Assembly: GCA_021780755.1 (NCBI GenBank)
Contig: JAJXYF010000027.1
Span: forward strand, 1 to 64,000
DNA from: Deltaproteobacteria bacterium
GTDB lineage: Bacteria > Desulfobacterota > Binatia > Binatales > Binataceae
Reading direction: 5' to 3'
Length of the DNA: 64,000 nucleotides
Both the position numbers and the translations under genes were made by a program. Shown here one piece after another: positions 35,899 to 44,816 of this stretch. Within the stretch, counting starts at the first letter, position 1. Each line of letters begins with the position of its first letter. The notes under the pieces were generated by a model. It was given only the letters and a program-made list of their open reading frames with translations. It was not told the DNA's origin and ran no database searches.

Positions 35899-36549
35899 CT
35901 AGCGGCCGCCGCCGAGCATCGCCTTGAGCGCCTCGCCCATCTCGCCCATCGCTTTGCCGACGCTGGGGCGGGTCTGCACCTTGGTCCACCATGCGGCGAG
36001 TTTGGGACGGCCGTCGAGTGGAGGTTTCGCGCCGAAGCCGGGCAGCATGTTGGTGACGAAGAAGATGGTCGGCGCGAGCGCACAATCGGCGAGCGTGAAA
36101 TCGGGACCCGCGGCAAAGCCGCCGGGCGCGAGCATCGCTTCGAGTTGATCGAGGCGGGTCTGAAGTTCGCCGAGCTTTTCGGTGACGACTTTTTCGTCGC
36201 GCGTCTTGGGATTGAGCTGCGGGAACAGCGCACGCAACGGCGGATCGAGATAAAGGTCGTGGAAGCGCGTGAAGGCGCGCACCTTGGCCTTGCCCTCGGG
36301 CGTTTTCGGCATCAGCGGAGGGTTGGGAAACTTCTCCTCGAGGTATTCGTTGATGACCTCGGACTCGGCGATGATGAGGCCGTCGGCGTCGAGCGTGGGA
36401 ACCTTGCCGAGCGGGTTGATCTGGAGATATTCGGGCGACTTCATGCCGGTGCCGGGGATCGGGGCCATCTCGATGTTGGCGCCCTTTTCGTAAACGACGA
36501 TACGCGATTTGGTCGCGAAGTTGGACAGATTCATATTGTAGAGTTTCAT
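35899..36549 (-). CDS. Glutathione S-transferase
   Basis: 216 residues. An N-terminal thioredoxin-like domain starts MKLYNMNLSNFATKSRIV; the PLGKVPTLDADGLIIAESEVI block supplies the cis-Pro and the Glu-Ser that hold glutathione. The C-terminal helical domain ends in GEALKAMLGGGR. AAAGGAAA is upstream of the ATG at 36549; the longer frame to 36633 is not conserved. It probably conjugates or reduces electrophiles produced by neighbouring oxygenases, which is inference. It is transcribed with the two genes to its right. Confidence 0.88.
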   Translation of the reverse strand: MKLYNMNLSNFATKSRIVVYEKGANIEMAPIPGTGMKSPEYLQINPLGKVPTLDADGLIIAESEVINEYLEEKFPNPPLMPKTPEGKAKVRAFTRFHDLYLDPPLRALFPQLNPKTRDEKVVTEKLGELQTRLDQLEAMLAPGGFAAGPDFTLADCALAPTIFFVTNMLPGFGAKPPLDGRPKLAAWWTKVQTRPSVGKAMGEMGEALKAMLGGGR

Positions 36550-36666
36550 TTTTGTTTTTCCTTTCGCGTGCGTTGGTTCAGTTCGACCGGCTTGCCCAGT
36601 TCGCCTTATCGCAGACGATGGGCCGTGAGGCAACCGGGGTTTTTGGCCGGCGCGCCGTGGCGTGAA

Positions 36667-36981
36667 TCAGTTATCAGCGGCCTCGCGGGCGGCGCGATCG
36701 CGATTGATCTGATCGATATGATCGGAGACGCGATTGATCTCCTTGACGGCGTCGTCCACCGCCTTGCGCGCGCGGTCGGCCTCGATTTGCGCGGCATTGG
36801 CGGCCTGTTGCGCCTGCGCGGCGGCGGCCTCGGCATGCGCGGCGGCCTGCTGCGATTGCGCGGCCTGTTGCTGCGCCTGCTGAATCTGTGCGGCCGACGG
36901 GCCACATCCGGCGGCGCCGACGGCGATCGCAATTGCGAGGGCGGCCGCGGCAAGGCGGCGCGCCCGCGCAGGATGGGTCAT
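36667..36981 (-). CDS. Small Ala/Gln-rich coiled-coil lipoprotein
   Basis: 104 residues. A lipobox GAAGC follows a hydrophobic signal, then an almost pure helix of Ala, Gln and charged residues with heptad spacing (AAQSQQAAAHAEAAAAQAQQ). It resembles Lpp-type or other outer-membrane coiled-coil lipoproteins. Its ATG overlaps the stop of the upstream LLM gene by four bases (ATGA), an unusual coupling of an envelope protein to an oxidoreductase. Confidence 0.8.
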   Translation of the reverse strand: MTHPARARRLAAAALAIAIAVGAAGCGPSAAQIQQAQQQAAQSQQAAAHAEAAAAQAQQAANAAQIEADRARKAVDDAVKEINRVSDHIDQINRDRAAREAADN

Positions 36982-37853
36982 TTGGGCGCGAGCGCCTCCA
37001 TCGCGCGCTCGTCGGGCAGCGATTCCGAATCGACCTTTACCGGCAGAATGCAGACGTGGGTGGCGCCGGCCTTGAGGTGGGCGTCGATGCGATCGCGAAT
37101 CCTGGTCTCGCTGCCCCAGGCGACGATCGCATCCACCAGCGCGTCACTACATCCGTTGGCGAAGTCCTCATCCTTCCAGCCGAGGTTCTTGAGATTATTG
37201 GTGTAGTTGGGCAGCCGCGGCACGTAGGTCTTCATGTAGGTGCGGGCGGCGGCGCGGGCCTTGGTGGCGTCGCTTTCGAGGATGACGGCCTGGGCGGCGC
37301 AGATCCACGGCTTCGGCCCGATGGCGGCGCGCACCTTTGCGGTATGCTCTGGCGGCACGAAATAGGTATGAGTGCCGTGGGTCTCGGCGGCGGCAAACGC
37401 GAGCATCTTAGGATGCAGCGCGGCGATGACGATCGGGACCTCCTCCTTGGGCATCGGCGCGCGATACAGCGCCGACTTCAGCTTGGGCACGTACTCCTTC
37501 ATGTAGCTGTACGGCTTGTCGTAGGAATGGCCGCGCAGGTTGAGCACGAGGGGCTTGTGGCTAACGCCGATGCCAAGCACGAAGCGGCCGTCGGAGAGTT
37601 CGCCGACGGTCTTGGAGGCCGCGGACATCGTGATCGGGTCGCGCGCCCAGATGTTGGCGATGCCGGTGGCGAAGATCAGCTTGTCGGTTTTCGCGGCGAG
37701 ATAGCCGGCGTGGGCGAACGGCTCGCGGCCGACGGCCTCGGGAATCCAGAGTGCGCTGTAGCCGAGCTTTTCGACTTTGCGGGCGAACTCCGCCGATTGG
37801 GGAGCCGTCATGCCGTCGAGAAAGAACCAGAGTCCATGTTTACCGATTTCCAT
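36978..37853 (-). CDS. LLM F420-type oxidoreductase (TIGR03620-like)
   Basis: About 291 residues from the ATG at 37853 (MEIGKHGLWFFLDGMT); upstream in-frame codons are not conserved. VEKLGYSALWIPEAVGREP, ATGIANIWARDP and ALHPKMLAFAAA are the hallmark segments of the TIGR03620 group. It is divergent from the tandem LLM pair at 37967, with a gap of 113 bp, so the three may be co-regulated. Translationally coupled to the lipoprotein gene at its 3' end. Confidence 0.85.
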   Translation of the reverse strand: MEIGKHGLWFFLDGMTAPQSAEFARKVEKLGYSALWIPEAVGREPFAHAGYLAAKTDKLIFATGIANIWARDPITMSAASKTVGELSDGRFVLGIGVSHKPLVLNLRGHSYDKPYSYMKEYVPKLKSALYRAPMPKEEVPIVIAALHPKMLAFAAAETHGTHTYFVPPEHTAKVRAAIGPKPWICAAQAVILESDATKARAAARTYMKTYVPRLPNYTNNLKNLGWKDEDFANGCSDALVDAIVAWGSETRIRDRIDAHLKAGATHVCILPVKVDSESLPDERAMEALAPK

Positions 37854-37966
37854 GACTTCGTAATAACCCGCCGCGCGGAGCGCTTCAACCACGCCGGGGG
37901 TTTCCCAAAAATCGTGGCGCGCGATAGATATCGAGGACAATACAAGCTGTCGAGGGAGCGTCGCGC

Positions 37967-38827
37967 ATGAAAATCGGGTTGATGTTCGTGAACTCGGGGC
38001 CGTTCAGCCAACCGGAACTGCTGGCCCATCTGGCGGTGACGGCGGAGAAATGCGGCGTCGAGTCGCTATGGACGGTCGAGCACGTGGTGATTCCGCAGGG
38101 CTACCAGTCCCCGTATCCCTACGCCAAGAGCGGGAAGATTCCGGGCGGCGAGGATGTCGCGATACCCGATCCGCTGCTGCCGCTCGGCTATATCGCGGCG
38201 ATTACGAGCAAGGTCAAACTCGCGACCGGCGTCATGATATTGCCGCAGCGCAATCCGCTGTATGTCGCGAAAGAGATGGCGACGCTCGACCTGCTGTCGC
38301 ATGGGCGGACGATCCTGGGGATCGGGAGTGGGTGGCTGAAGGAGGAGTTCGACGCGCTAGGGCTGGATTTCCACGTGCGCGGGGCGCGGACCGACGAAGC
38401 GATCAAGTCGCTGCGCGTGTTGTGGAACGACCACGAGTCGAGCTTTCACGGCAAGCATTTCGACTTCGGGCCGGTGCTGAGCTATCCGAAGCCGGCGCAA
38501 AAGGGCGGCGTGCCGATTCACGTCGGGGGCCATTCGCCGGCGGCGGCGCGGCGCGCGGGGCGGCTCGGCGACGGCTTCTTTCCGGCGATCGGCGAAATCC
38601 CGAAGCTCAACGAGCTGTTCGCGATCATGCGCGAGGAAGCGGCCAAACATGGTCGCAAGGCCGCCGCGATCGAGCTTTCGTGCATGGGGCGCGCGAGTCT
38701 CGAGACGATCAAGAAGTTCGAGGACATCGGAATATCGCGCGTGGTGGTGGCACCGCCGGGCTTCGACAAGGAGAACCTGACACGCGGACTCGAGCAGATG
38801 GGCAACGATCTCATCGCGAAACTGTGA
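37967..38827 (+). CDS. LLM F420-type oxidoreductase, tandem copy 1
   Basis: 286 residues. MKIGLMFVNSGPFSQPELL, SLWTVEHVVIPQGY, LGIGSGWLKEEFDALGLDF and VPIHVGGHSPAAARRAGRLG place it in the TIGR03619 group. It and the next gene are close paralogues. Such tandem pairs often differ in substrate range. The cofactor is likely F420, by family, not by evidence here. Confidence 0.88.
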   Translation: MKIGLMFVNSGPFSQPELLAHLAVTAEKCGVESLWTVEHVVIPQGYQSPYPYAKSGKIPGGEDVAIPDPLLPLGYIAAITSKVKLATGVMILPQRNPLYVAKEMATLDLLSHGRTILGIGSGWLKEEFDALGLDFHVRGARTDEAIKSLRVLWNDHESSFHGKHFDFGPVLSYPKPAQKGGVPIHVGGHSPAAARRAGRLGDGFFPAIGEIPKLNELFAIMREEAAKHGRKAAAIELSCMGRASLETIKKFEDIGISRVVVAPPGFDKENLTRGLEQMGNDLIAKL

Positions 38828-38870
38828 AGCATCCCGCGGACCGAAGAGCGCGAAGGTGACGGTGAAGAAA

Positions 38871-39725
38871 ATGAAAGCAGGAATCATATTTGCGAATTCG
38901 GGGCCGTTCAGCCGGCCCGAGCTATTCGGGCGATTGGCGCGCGAGGCCGAGGAATGCGGCTTCGATTCGATCTGGACGGTCGAGCACGTGGTGGTGCCGC
39001 AACCGCATATGCCGTATCCGGGATCGAAGGACGGTCAGATGCCGGGCGGCGACAACGTGGCGATTCCCGATCCTCTAATACCGCTGGCGTATGCGGCGGC
39101 GATCACCAGCAAGATCAAGTTGGCGACGGGGATCGTGATTCTGCCGCAGCGTCATCCGCTGTATCTGGCAAAACAGCTCGCGACAATCGATCTGCTGTCG
39201 CATGGGCGGATGCTGCTCGGTATCGGCAGCGGCTGGATGAAGGAGGAGTTCGAGGCGGTCGGCGTCGATTATCATGCGCGGGGGGCGCGCACCGACGAAT
39301 CGATCCAGGCGATGCGCGCGCTATGGACCGAGAATCCGACGACCTTTCACGGCAAGCATTTCCATTTCCATGACGTGAAGAGCCTGCCGAAACCGGCGCA
39401 GGCGGGCGGTATCCCGATACATATTGGAGGACATTCGCCGGCGGCGGCGCGGCGCGCGGGACGCTTTGGCGACGGGTTTTTCCCCACCATCGTGGATCCG
39501 GAGAAGTTGAAGGACATGTTCGGCATGATGCGCGACGCGGCCAAGGCGGCCGGGCGCAATCCGGACACGATCGAATTGAGCGCGATGGCGGCGGCGAAGG
39601 CGGACGCGGTCAAGGCGGCGCAGGACGTCGGCGTAACCAGGGTGGTGTTTGGGCCGCCGGGGAGCGACCCGGCTAAACTGCGGGCGGGACTGGAGCGTAT
39701 CGCGAACGAGGTCGCGAAGGCATGA
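38871..39725 (+). CDS. LLM F420-type oxidoreductase, tandem copy 2
   Basis: 284 residues from ATG 38871 (MKAGIIFANSGPFSRPELF), which aligns with the start of the upstream paralogue; GTG codons at 38856 and 38862 are alternatives. SIWTVEHVVVPQPHMPYPG, LLGIGSGWMKEEFEAVGVDY and GGHSPAAARRAGRFGDGFFP nearly repeat copy 1. Its stop overlaps the start of the SnoaL-like gene (ATGA), so the two are translated together. Confidence 0.88.
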   Translation: MKAGIIFANSGPFSRPELFGRLAREAEECGFDSIWTVEHVVVPQPHMPYPGSKDGQMPGGDNVAIPDPLIPLAYAAAITSKIKLATGIVILPQRHPLYLAKQLATIDLLSHGRMLLGIGSGWMKEEFEAVGVDYHARGARTDESIQAMRALWTENPTTFHGKHFHFHDVKSLPKPAQAGGIPIHIGGHSPAAARRAGRFGDGFFPTIVDPEKLKDMFGMMRDAAKAAGRNPDTIELSAMAAAKADAVKAAQDVGVTRVVFGPPGSDPAKLRAGLERIANEVAKA

Positions 39726-40117
39726 GTCGCGCGGAAATGAATCGGCAGGAACTGGTCGAAATCACGCGGCGATTTCTCGACGCCTTCAATCGCGAGGACC
39801 TGGACGCGGTGATGGAGTATTTCGCCGACGACGGCATCTACGATGAGTTCAACGGGCGGCGCAATGTCGGCAAGGCGGCGATTCGCGCGGCCTTCGTGCC
39901 GCAGTTCACGGGCGCATACGGCATCATGCGCTTTCTCGATGAGGACCTGTTTGCCGACGCGGCGACCGGCAAGGTGATGGCGTCGTGGCGGTGCACGCTG
40001 AGCGTCCACGGACATGCGACGTCGTGGCGCGGGCTCGACCTGCTGCATTTCGCGGGCGGCAAGCTGGTGCGGAAGTTGACTTACGCAAAGACGAAGGTCC
40101 CGCTGTTCGAGGACTGA
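39722..40117 (+). CDS. SnoaL/NTF2-like small protein
   Basis: 131 residues with a cone-shaped alpha+beta NTF2 fold: RRFLDAFNREDLDAVMEYFADD is the typical N-terminal helix and VMASWRCTLSVHG leads into the sheet. Family members are cyclases, isomerases, hydroxylase partners or binding proteins. It overlaps the LLM gene by four bases, so it likely works on the same substrate. Confidence 0.85.
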   Translation: MSRAEMNRQELVEITRRFLDAFNREDLDAVMEYFADDGIYDEFNGRRNVGKAAIRAAFVPQFTGAYGIMRFLDEDLFADAATGKVMASWRCTLSVHGHATSWRGLDLLHFAGGKLVRKLTYAKTKVPLFED

Positions 40118-40208
40118 GAGCGGCCTCGGGGCGCGAGGCGCGGAGTTGTGCGCCGCACCATCTTCGCCATATATTCGCTTTCACGGCGTCGTCGTGCGAG
40201 GTGTGTCC

Positions 40209-40970
40209 ATGTCGGATCGAAGCTCAATTGAATGGACGGATGCGACTTGGAATCCAGTGCGCGGCTGCACGAAGATCAGCCCTGGCTGTAAACACTGCTA
40301 CGCCGAAAGATTCGCCGAACGATTTCGGGGCGTGCCGAACCATCCCTTCGGGCAAGGTTTCGACCTTAGACTTATTCCCGAGAAGCTAGATGTACCGCTG
40401 AAGTGGCGGACGCCGAGAAGGATCTTCGTAAACTCGATGAGCGATCTTTTTCATGAGTCAGTGCCGACCGATTACATAGCTCGTGTTGGCGAAGTAATGC
40501 GCGCGGCCGGTTGGCATATTTTTCAGGTGCTAACGAAGCGTCCCGATCGGATGCAACACCTACTTAATAATCAACTTCGGGAATTTGGATTACTAGAGAA
40601 TGTATGGTGGGGAGTTAGCGTAGAGGATCGACGGTATGGTGTTCCCCGGATAAAACTCCTTCGACATACTAATGCTTCGATTCGATTCCTATCAGTTGAG
40701 CCACTGCTAGAAAATTTAGGGAAGCTCAATCTATCCGGTATTGACTGGGTAATTGTCGGCGGAGAAAGCGGGGCCCACTACCGACCGATGGCGGCGGAGT
40801 GGGCGCGTGAGATTCGTGATCAATGCCGCAAGATGGGGGTTCCGTTTTTCTTCAAGCAATGGGGCGGACGATCGCCGAAGCAGCTCGGACGAATGTTAGA
40901 CGGTCGTGAGTGGAACGGCGTTCCCCGCCGCAAGAATCTGGAGCGCGGATTACTCTCCGTTTTGGCGTGA
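40209..40970 (+). CDS. Gp37/Gp68-family protein (DUF5131, three-Cys motif)
   Basis: 253 residues. GCTKISPGCKHCYAERFAER carries the three Cys (CX6CX2C) that bind an Fe-S cluster in this radical-SAM-like phage family (Gp37/Gp68). FVNSMSDLFHESVP, VLTKRPDRM and WVIVGGESGAHYRPM are the family blocks. The ATG at 40209 follows GAGGTG. Its stop overlaps the GTG of the next gene (GTGA). The pair is much lower in G+C than its surroundings (about 38 % at 40561-40620), so it is likely an acquired module. The biochemical role is unknown. Confidence 0.88.
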   Translation: MSDRSSIEWTDATWNPVRGCTKISPGCKHCYAERFAERFRGVPNHPFGQGFDLRLIPEKLDVPLKWRTPRRIFVNSMSDLFHESVPTDYIARVGEVMRAAGWHIFQVLTKRPDRMQHLLNNQLREFGLLENVWWGVSVEDRRYGVPRIKLLRHTNASIRFLSVEPLLENLGKLNLSGIDWVIVGGESGAHYRPMAAEWAREIRDQCRKMGVPFFFKQWGGRSPKQLGRMLDGREWNGVPRRKNLERGLLSVLA

Positions 40971-41818
40971 AAAAGAAAAGGGCCGCAGATGGTCTCCTCG
41001 CTCGCACCGGAGGAATCTGGACCCGCGAGAAACTTACGTACCTGGAAAAGTATTCTTCCGCCTTCATGAAGGCGATGGGTCCGAAGCGGGCGCAAGGACG
41101 CTGGGAGCGATTGGTATATATCGATCTGCTAGCTGGCCCGGGGCTTGATATTGACGCCGAAACGAACGGCGAATTCAATGGCTCTCCTCTGATTGCATTG
41201 GCGGTAAGGCCGAAATTCGATCACTTGTATTTGGCGGATAAGGACTCCAAAAACATATCAGCTCTTAAAGCCCGAATACCCGCTGAAGACGAGAATCGCG
41301 TTACCCTAATGCGTGGCGACTGCAATGTTCTGGTAACGGAAGTCTTGAAACAGATTTCGACGCATACGCTAGGACTCGCATTCGTGGATCCTCAAGGTTT
41401 CGAAGTTCACTTCGATACGTTGGCAAAGTTCGCAAAGCGAAGAATCGATCTGCTTTATCTCTTTCCGAGCGGAATTGGCGTGCGGCGCAACTGGAGACAA
41501 TCAATCGAATCACCGCAGAGCAAATTTGAGAAATTCTGGGGCGGCCCAGACTGGCGTGAACTACCGGTGGTTAAACAGGCCACAGGCGTTACTGAGAATC
41601 TCACCTCCGACAAGATACTAAATTCTTTCGTAGTCGCCTTCCGAAAAAAGTTGGAGCGCGCCGGTTTTGAGGTTCAGGATGAAGCGGTACCACTGTTCAC
41701 GAATATGAACAACGCACAGATGTATCATCTCCTATATTTTTCCCATGACCGAGCTGGTTTGAAGATTTGGAACGGGATCAAGCGAATAGGTCCTGGGGGC
41801 CAGCGAACATTGCTTTAG
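40967..41818 (+). CDS. tcmP: Three-Cys-motif partner protein TcmP
   Basis: 283 residues starting GTG at VKKKRAADGLL, with its start overlapping the previous stop. WTREKLTYLEKYSSAFMKAM, YIDLLAGPG, LAFVDPQGFEVHF and LLYLFPSGIGVRRN are the family's conserved regions; the IDLLAGPG and FVDPQG segments look like methyltransferase-type motifs. TcmP is known almost only as the neighbour of Gp37/Gp68-type three-Cys proteins. A nucleic-acid-modifying or defence role for the pair is inference. Confidence 0.88.
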   Translation: MKKKRAADGLLARTGGIWTREKLTYLEKYSSAFMKAMGPKRAQGRWERLVYIDLLAGPGLDIDAETNGEFNGSPLIALAVRPKFDHLYLADKDSKNISALKARIPAEDENRVTLMRGDCNVLVTEVLKQISTHTLGLAFVDPQGFEVHFDTLAKFAKRRIDLLYLFPSGIGVRRNWRQSIESPQSKFEKFWGGPDWRELPVVKQATGVTENLTSDKILNSFVVAFRKKLERAGFEVQDEAVPLFTNMNNAQMYHLLYFSHDRAGLKIWNGIKRIGPGGQRTLL

Positions 41819-41932
41819 AGTGACGACGCCAGGACAGAGCGCTTTTCAGGGCGAGGCGGAATGTGCTCAAAGTTTGCCAAACTGGAGATGCCGAGGCATC
41901 GTGGCGGAATTAACTATTGAGGGGCGTTGACG

Positions 41933-42793
41933 ATGAGTATTAGCGAGAGCGAAAAAGCAGCGGCGAGCGGCGGTGAAAAGATGGGCGGGAAAGAGGTGGC
42001 GGGCGACGCGGGGAAGTCGATACTGACGCGACATGAGGCGCCGCTCGGTTGGCTGATCGTCAATCGGCCGCGGGTCAAGAACGCGCTCAACTACGAGGCG
42101 TGGCGCGGGATCGTCGCGGCGATGGACGAGCTTAACGCCGACCCCGAGGTGCGCGTGATAATCATGCGCGGGGTGACCGCCGACTCGTTTATCTCGGGCG
42201 CGGACATTTCGGAATTCCCGAGCCATCGCGCGAACGCCGAGCAGGCGCGGGCATATCGCGATGCGCCCGGCAACGCGACCAACGCGCTCAGCCAATCGCC
42301 GAAGCCGGTGGTCGCGATGATCGCGGGTATCTGTATCGGCGGGGGCCTGCAAGTCGCGCTTTCGTGCGACGTGCGCATTGCGGCGCGCGGCACCCGCTTC
42401 GGGATTCCGGCGGCGCGCCTGGGGCTCGCGTATCCGCTGGAGGGCGTGCTCTCGCTCAGCCAGATTGCCGGACCGGCCAATGCCCGCGACATCCTGATGT
42501 CGGCGCGGATCTTCGACGCCGAGGAAGCCTTCGCGATGGGCCTCATCAATCGACTGGTGGAGCCGCAGGAGCTTGAAGCCAACGTGCGCGACTATGCGAC
42601 GCGGATGGCCGCCAACGCACCGCTGACGATGGCGGCGGCCAAGGCGACGATTCGCGAAGGTCTCAGAGACGGGGCCGATCGCGACCTCAAGAAGATTGGC
42701 GCGATGGTCGCGCAATGCTTCGACAGCGAGGACTATCGCGAAGGTGTGAAGGCGTTCCTGGAGAAGCGGCGGCCGAACTTCCGCGGTCGCTAA
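41933..42793 (+). CDS. Enoyl-CoA hydratase/isomerase (crotonase)
   Basis: 286 residues. The ATG at 41933 follows GAGGGG. The first 28 residues are extra, charged and low complexity. The crotonase core has DSFISGADISEF (first oxyanion-hole residue), IAGICIGGGLQVALSCDVRIA (second oxyanion Gly) and FGIPAARLGLAYPLEGV. The hydratase Glu pair is not clearly both present, so isomerase or hydrolase activity is possible. It stands just upstream of the TetR-P450 set. Confidence 0.88.
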   Translation: MSISESEKAAASGGEKMGGKEVAGDAGKSILTRHEAPLGWLIVNRPRVKNALNYEAWRGIVAAMDELNADPEVRVIIMRGVTADSFISGADISEFPSHRANAEQARAYRDAPGNATNALSQSPKPVVAMIAGICIGGGLQVALSCDVRIAARGTRFGIPAARLGLAYPLEGVLSLSQIAGPANARDILMSARIFDAEEAFAMGLINRLVEPQELEANVRDYATRMAANAPLTMAAAKATIREGLRDGADRDLKKIGAMVAQCFDSEDYREGVKAFLEKRRPNFRGR

Positions 42794-42951
42794 CAGCAAA
42801 TAAAGCGACGTAAATCAGCTATATTTTCCATCGTCATCGGTTGTTCATAATAAAAACAGTCTTGACTGATTGTAACATTCCGTCCTGTTTGTTATCTGTC
42901 TCGTCAATGATACTGAATCGGCAGGTAAGGCGCTGCTGAACCCTGAAACAA

Positions 42952-43605
42952 ATGGCGCGAGTTCAGGAAGAGCGAAGTGCGGAGACGCGGCGGCGGTTGC
43001 TGGATGCGACGGTCGAGTGCCTCCATGAGTTTGGTTATGCGGGGGCGACGACCACCGAGATAGCGCGGCGGGCGGGGGTTTCGCGCGGCGCCCAGCTCCA
43101 TCATTTCCATCGCAAGCAGGACCTGGTGGTGAGCGCGCTCGAGCATGTGTTTGCGCTGCGGCTGGAGCAGTTTACGCAGGCGGCGGTCGAGTTGCCGGTG
43201 GGGTTGGAGGCACGGATAAACGCGCTGACCGACCTGCTGTGGGCGGCCTTCAAGGGACCGGCGTTTTACGCGTGGCTGGAACTGGTGGTGGCGTCGCGCA
43301 CGGACGCGCCGCTGCGGGAGGCGGTGCGGCTGGCGAGTGAGAATTTCGCGCAAGGCGTGCATCGGGTGTTTGCGGCGATGTTCGGCCTGAAAGATGTGCC
43401 GGAGTATGTCGATGACCCGATCGAGTTCGCGATCTTCGGACTGCTGGAGTCGCTCGCGCTGGAGCGGGCGCTGTGCGATTCGGAGGAAGAGGAGCGGCGC
43501 AGATTCGAGCCGGCGATCGCGTATGTGAAAACGATTGCGAATTTCGTTGCGCGCGACGCGCTGCGCAGGAACGGCGATTCCATTGGCGAGGTGACCGGCC
43601 GATGA
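42952..43605 (+). CDS. TetR/AcrR-family transcriptional regulator
   Basis: 217 residues. The N-terminal helix-turn-helix (TTTEIARRAGVSRGAQLHHF) is clear; a ligand domain follows. Its stop overlaps the ATG of the first P450 (ATGA), so it is translated with the genes it likely controls, a common arrangement for autoregulated repressors. The 158 bp upstream are AT-rich and probably hold its operator. Confidence 0.88.
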   Translation: MARVQEERSAETRRRLLDATVECLHEFGYAGATTTEIARRAGVSRGAQLHHFHRKQDLVVSALEHVFALRLEQFTQAAVELPVGLEARINALTDLLWAAFKGPAFYAWLELVVASRTDAPLREAVRLASENFAQGVHRVFAAMFGLKDVPEYVDDPIEFAIFGLLESLALERALCDSEEEERRRFEPAIAYVKTIANFVARDALRRNGDSIGEVTGR

Positions 43606-44801
43606 GCACGGAAGTTTATTTCAACCCGTGGGACGAGGCGTTTCGCGCCAATCCCTATCCGTACTACAAGCCGCTTTACGGGCGCCCGCCGCATCTGCTG
43701 AACATGTTTTACCAGATGGCGCTGGTGGCGGGTTACGACGACGCGGTAACGATCCTGCATGACCATGAGCGCTTCAACAGCTCGCAGAAGACCAATCCGA
43801 CCTTCGACGAGCAGGAGCGGACCTTGTTCGCGGGCGCGGCGACGGTGCTGTTTTCCGATCCGCCCACGCAGACGCGGCTGCGCAAGCTGGTGAGCCGGGC
43901 GTTCACGCCCAAGCGGGTGCGCGACCTGGAGCCGCGGATTCGCGAAATCACGCATACGCTGCTGGATCGCGCGGCGGGCAAGAACGGATTGGAGATCATG
44001 GGCGACCTGGCGACGCCGCTGCCGGTGATGGTAATCGCGGAGATGCTGGGCGTGCCGGCGGTGCAATACGAGCAGTTCAAGCATTGGTCGGATCGGATCG
44101 TGGAGAGCGACAACACACCGCCGGGAATGCCGTTGCCGGACGCGACCAAGCAGGCGGCGAAGGACCTGCGCAGCTACTTCGCCAATGAAATCGAGCGGCG
44201 GCGCGGCGACCCCGGCGATGATTTGGTCAGTGCGCTGGTGGCGGCCCATGACGAGACCGAAGCGCTGAGCGCCGACGAGTTGCTGGCCTTCGTGATCCTG
44301 CTGCTGCTCGCGGGCAACGAGACGACGACCAACCTGATCGGAAACGGGATGCTGGCATTGGGGCGCAATCCGGATCAGCTCGAGTTGTTGCGCGGGAACC
44401 CGTTGCTGATGCCGCGGGCGGTCGAAGAGATGCTGCGCTACGACGGGCCCGTGCAGGCGACGGTGCGGCACAATCATGTGCCGGTGGAAGTCGGCGGTGC
44501 GCTGATCGCGCCGGAGACGATGGTGTTCGTGATCCTGGCGGGGGCGAATCGCGACCCGGCGCATTTCAGCCGGCCGGACGAGTTCGATATCACGCGCGAG
44601 CCCAACGACCATCTGGCGTTCGGCGACGGCATCCATTATTGCCTGGGCGCCGCGCTGGCGCGCCTGGAGGGAGCGATCGCCTTCGAGATCGCGCTGGAGC
44701 GGTTTCCGCGCTTGCGCCTGACGCCCGGGGAGGCGCCGCCGAAGTACAAGGGTTCCTACTTTTTGCGCGGGCTGAGCGAGCTTCGACTGGCAGTCAGCTG
44801 A
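43602..44801 (+). CDS. Cytochrome P450, tandem copy 1
   Basis: 399 residues. The start MSTEVYFNPWDEAF overlaps the TetR stop. The I-helix LLAGNETTTNLIGNG supplies the acid-alcohol pair, EEMLRY the ExxR, and FGDGIHYCLGAAL the haem-thiolate Cys. Soluble bacterial class. It hydroxylates a hydrophobic substrate with electrons from a ferredoxin, none of which is encoded here. The second P450 is about two-thirds identical by eye and shares the same N-terminal layout. Confidence 0.93.
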   Translation: MSTEVYFNPWDEAFRANPYPYYKPLYGRPPHLLNMFYQMALVAGYDDAVTILHDHERFNSSQKTNPTFDEQERTLFAGAATVLFSDPPTQTRLRKLVSRAFTPKRVRDLEPRIREITHTLLDRAAGKNGLEIMGDLATPLPVMVIAEMLGVPAVQYEQFKHWSDRIVESDNTPPGMPLPDATKQAAKDLRSYFANEIERRRGDPGDDLVSALVAAHDETEALSADELLAFVILLLLAGNETTTNLIGNGMLALGRNPDQLELLRGNPLLMPRAVEEMLRYDGPVQATVRHNHVPVEVGGALIAPETMVFVILAGANRDPAHFSRPDEFDITREPNDHLAFGDGIHYCLGAALARLEGAIAFEIALERFPRLRLTPGEAPPKYKGSYFLRGLSELRLAVS

Positions 44802-44816
44802 GGCGAGGTGAATCGG

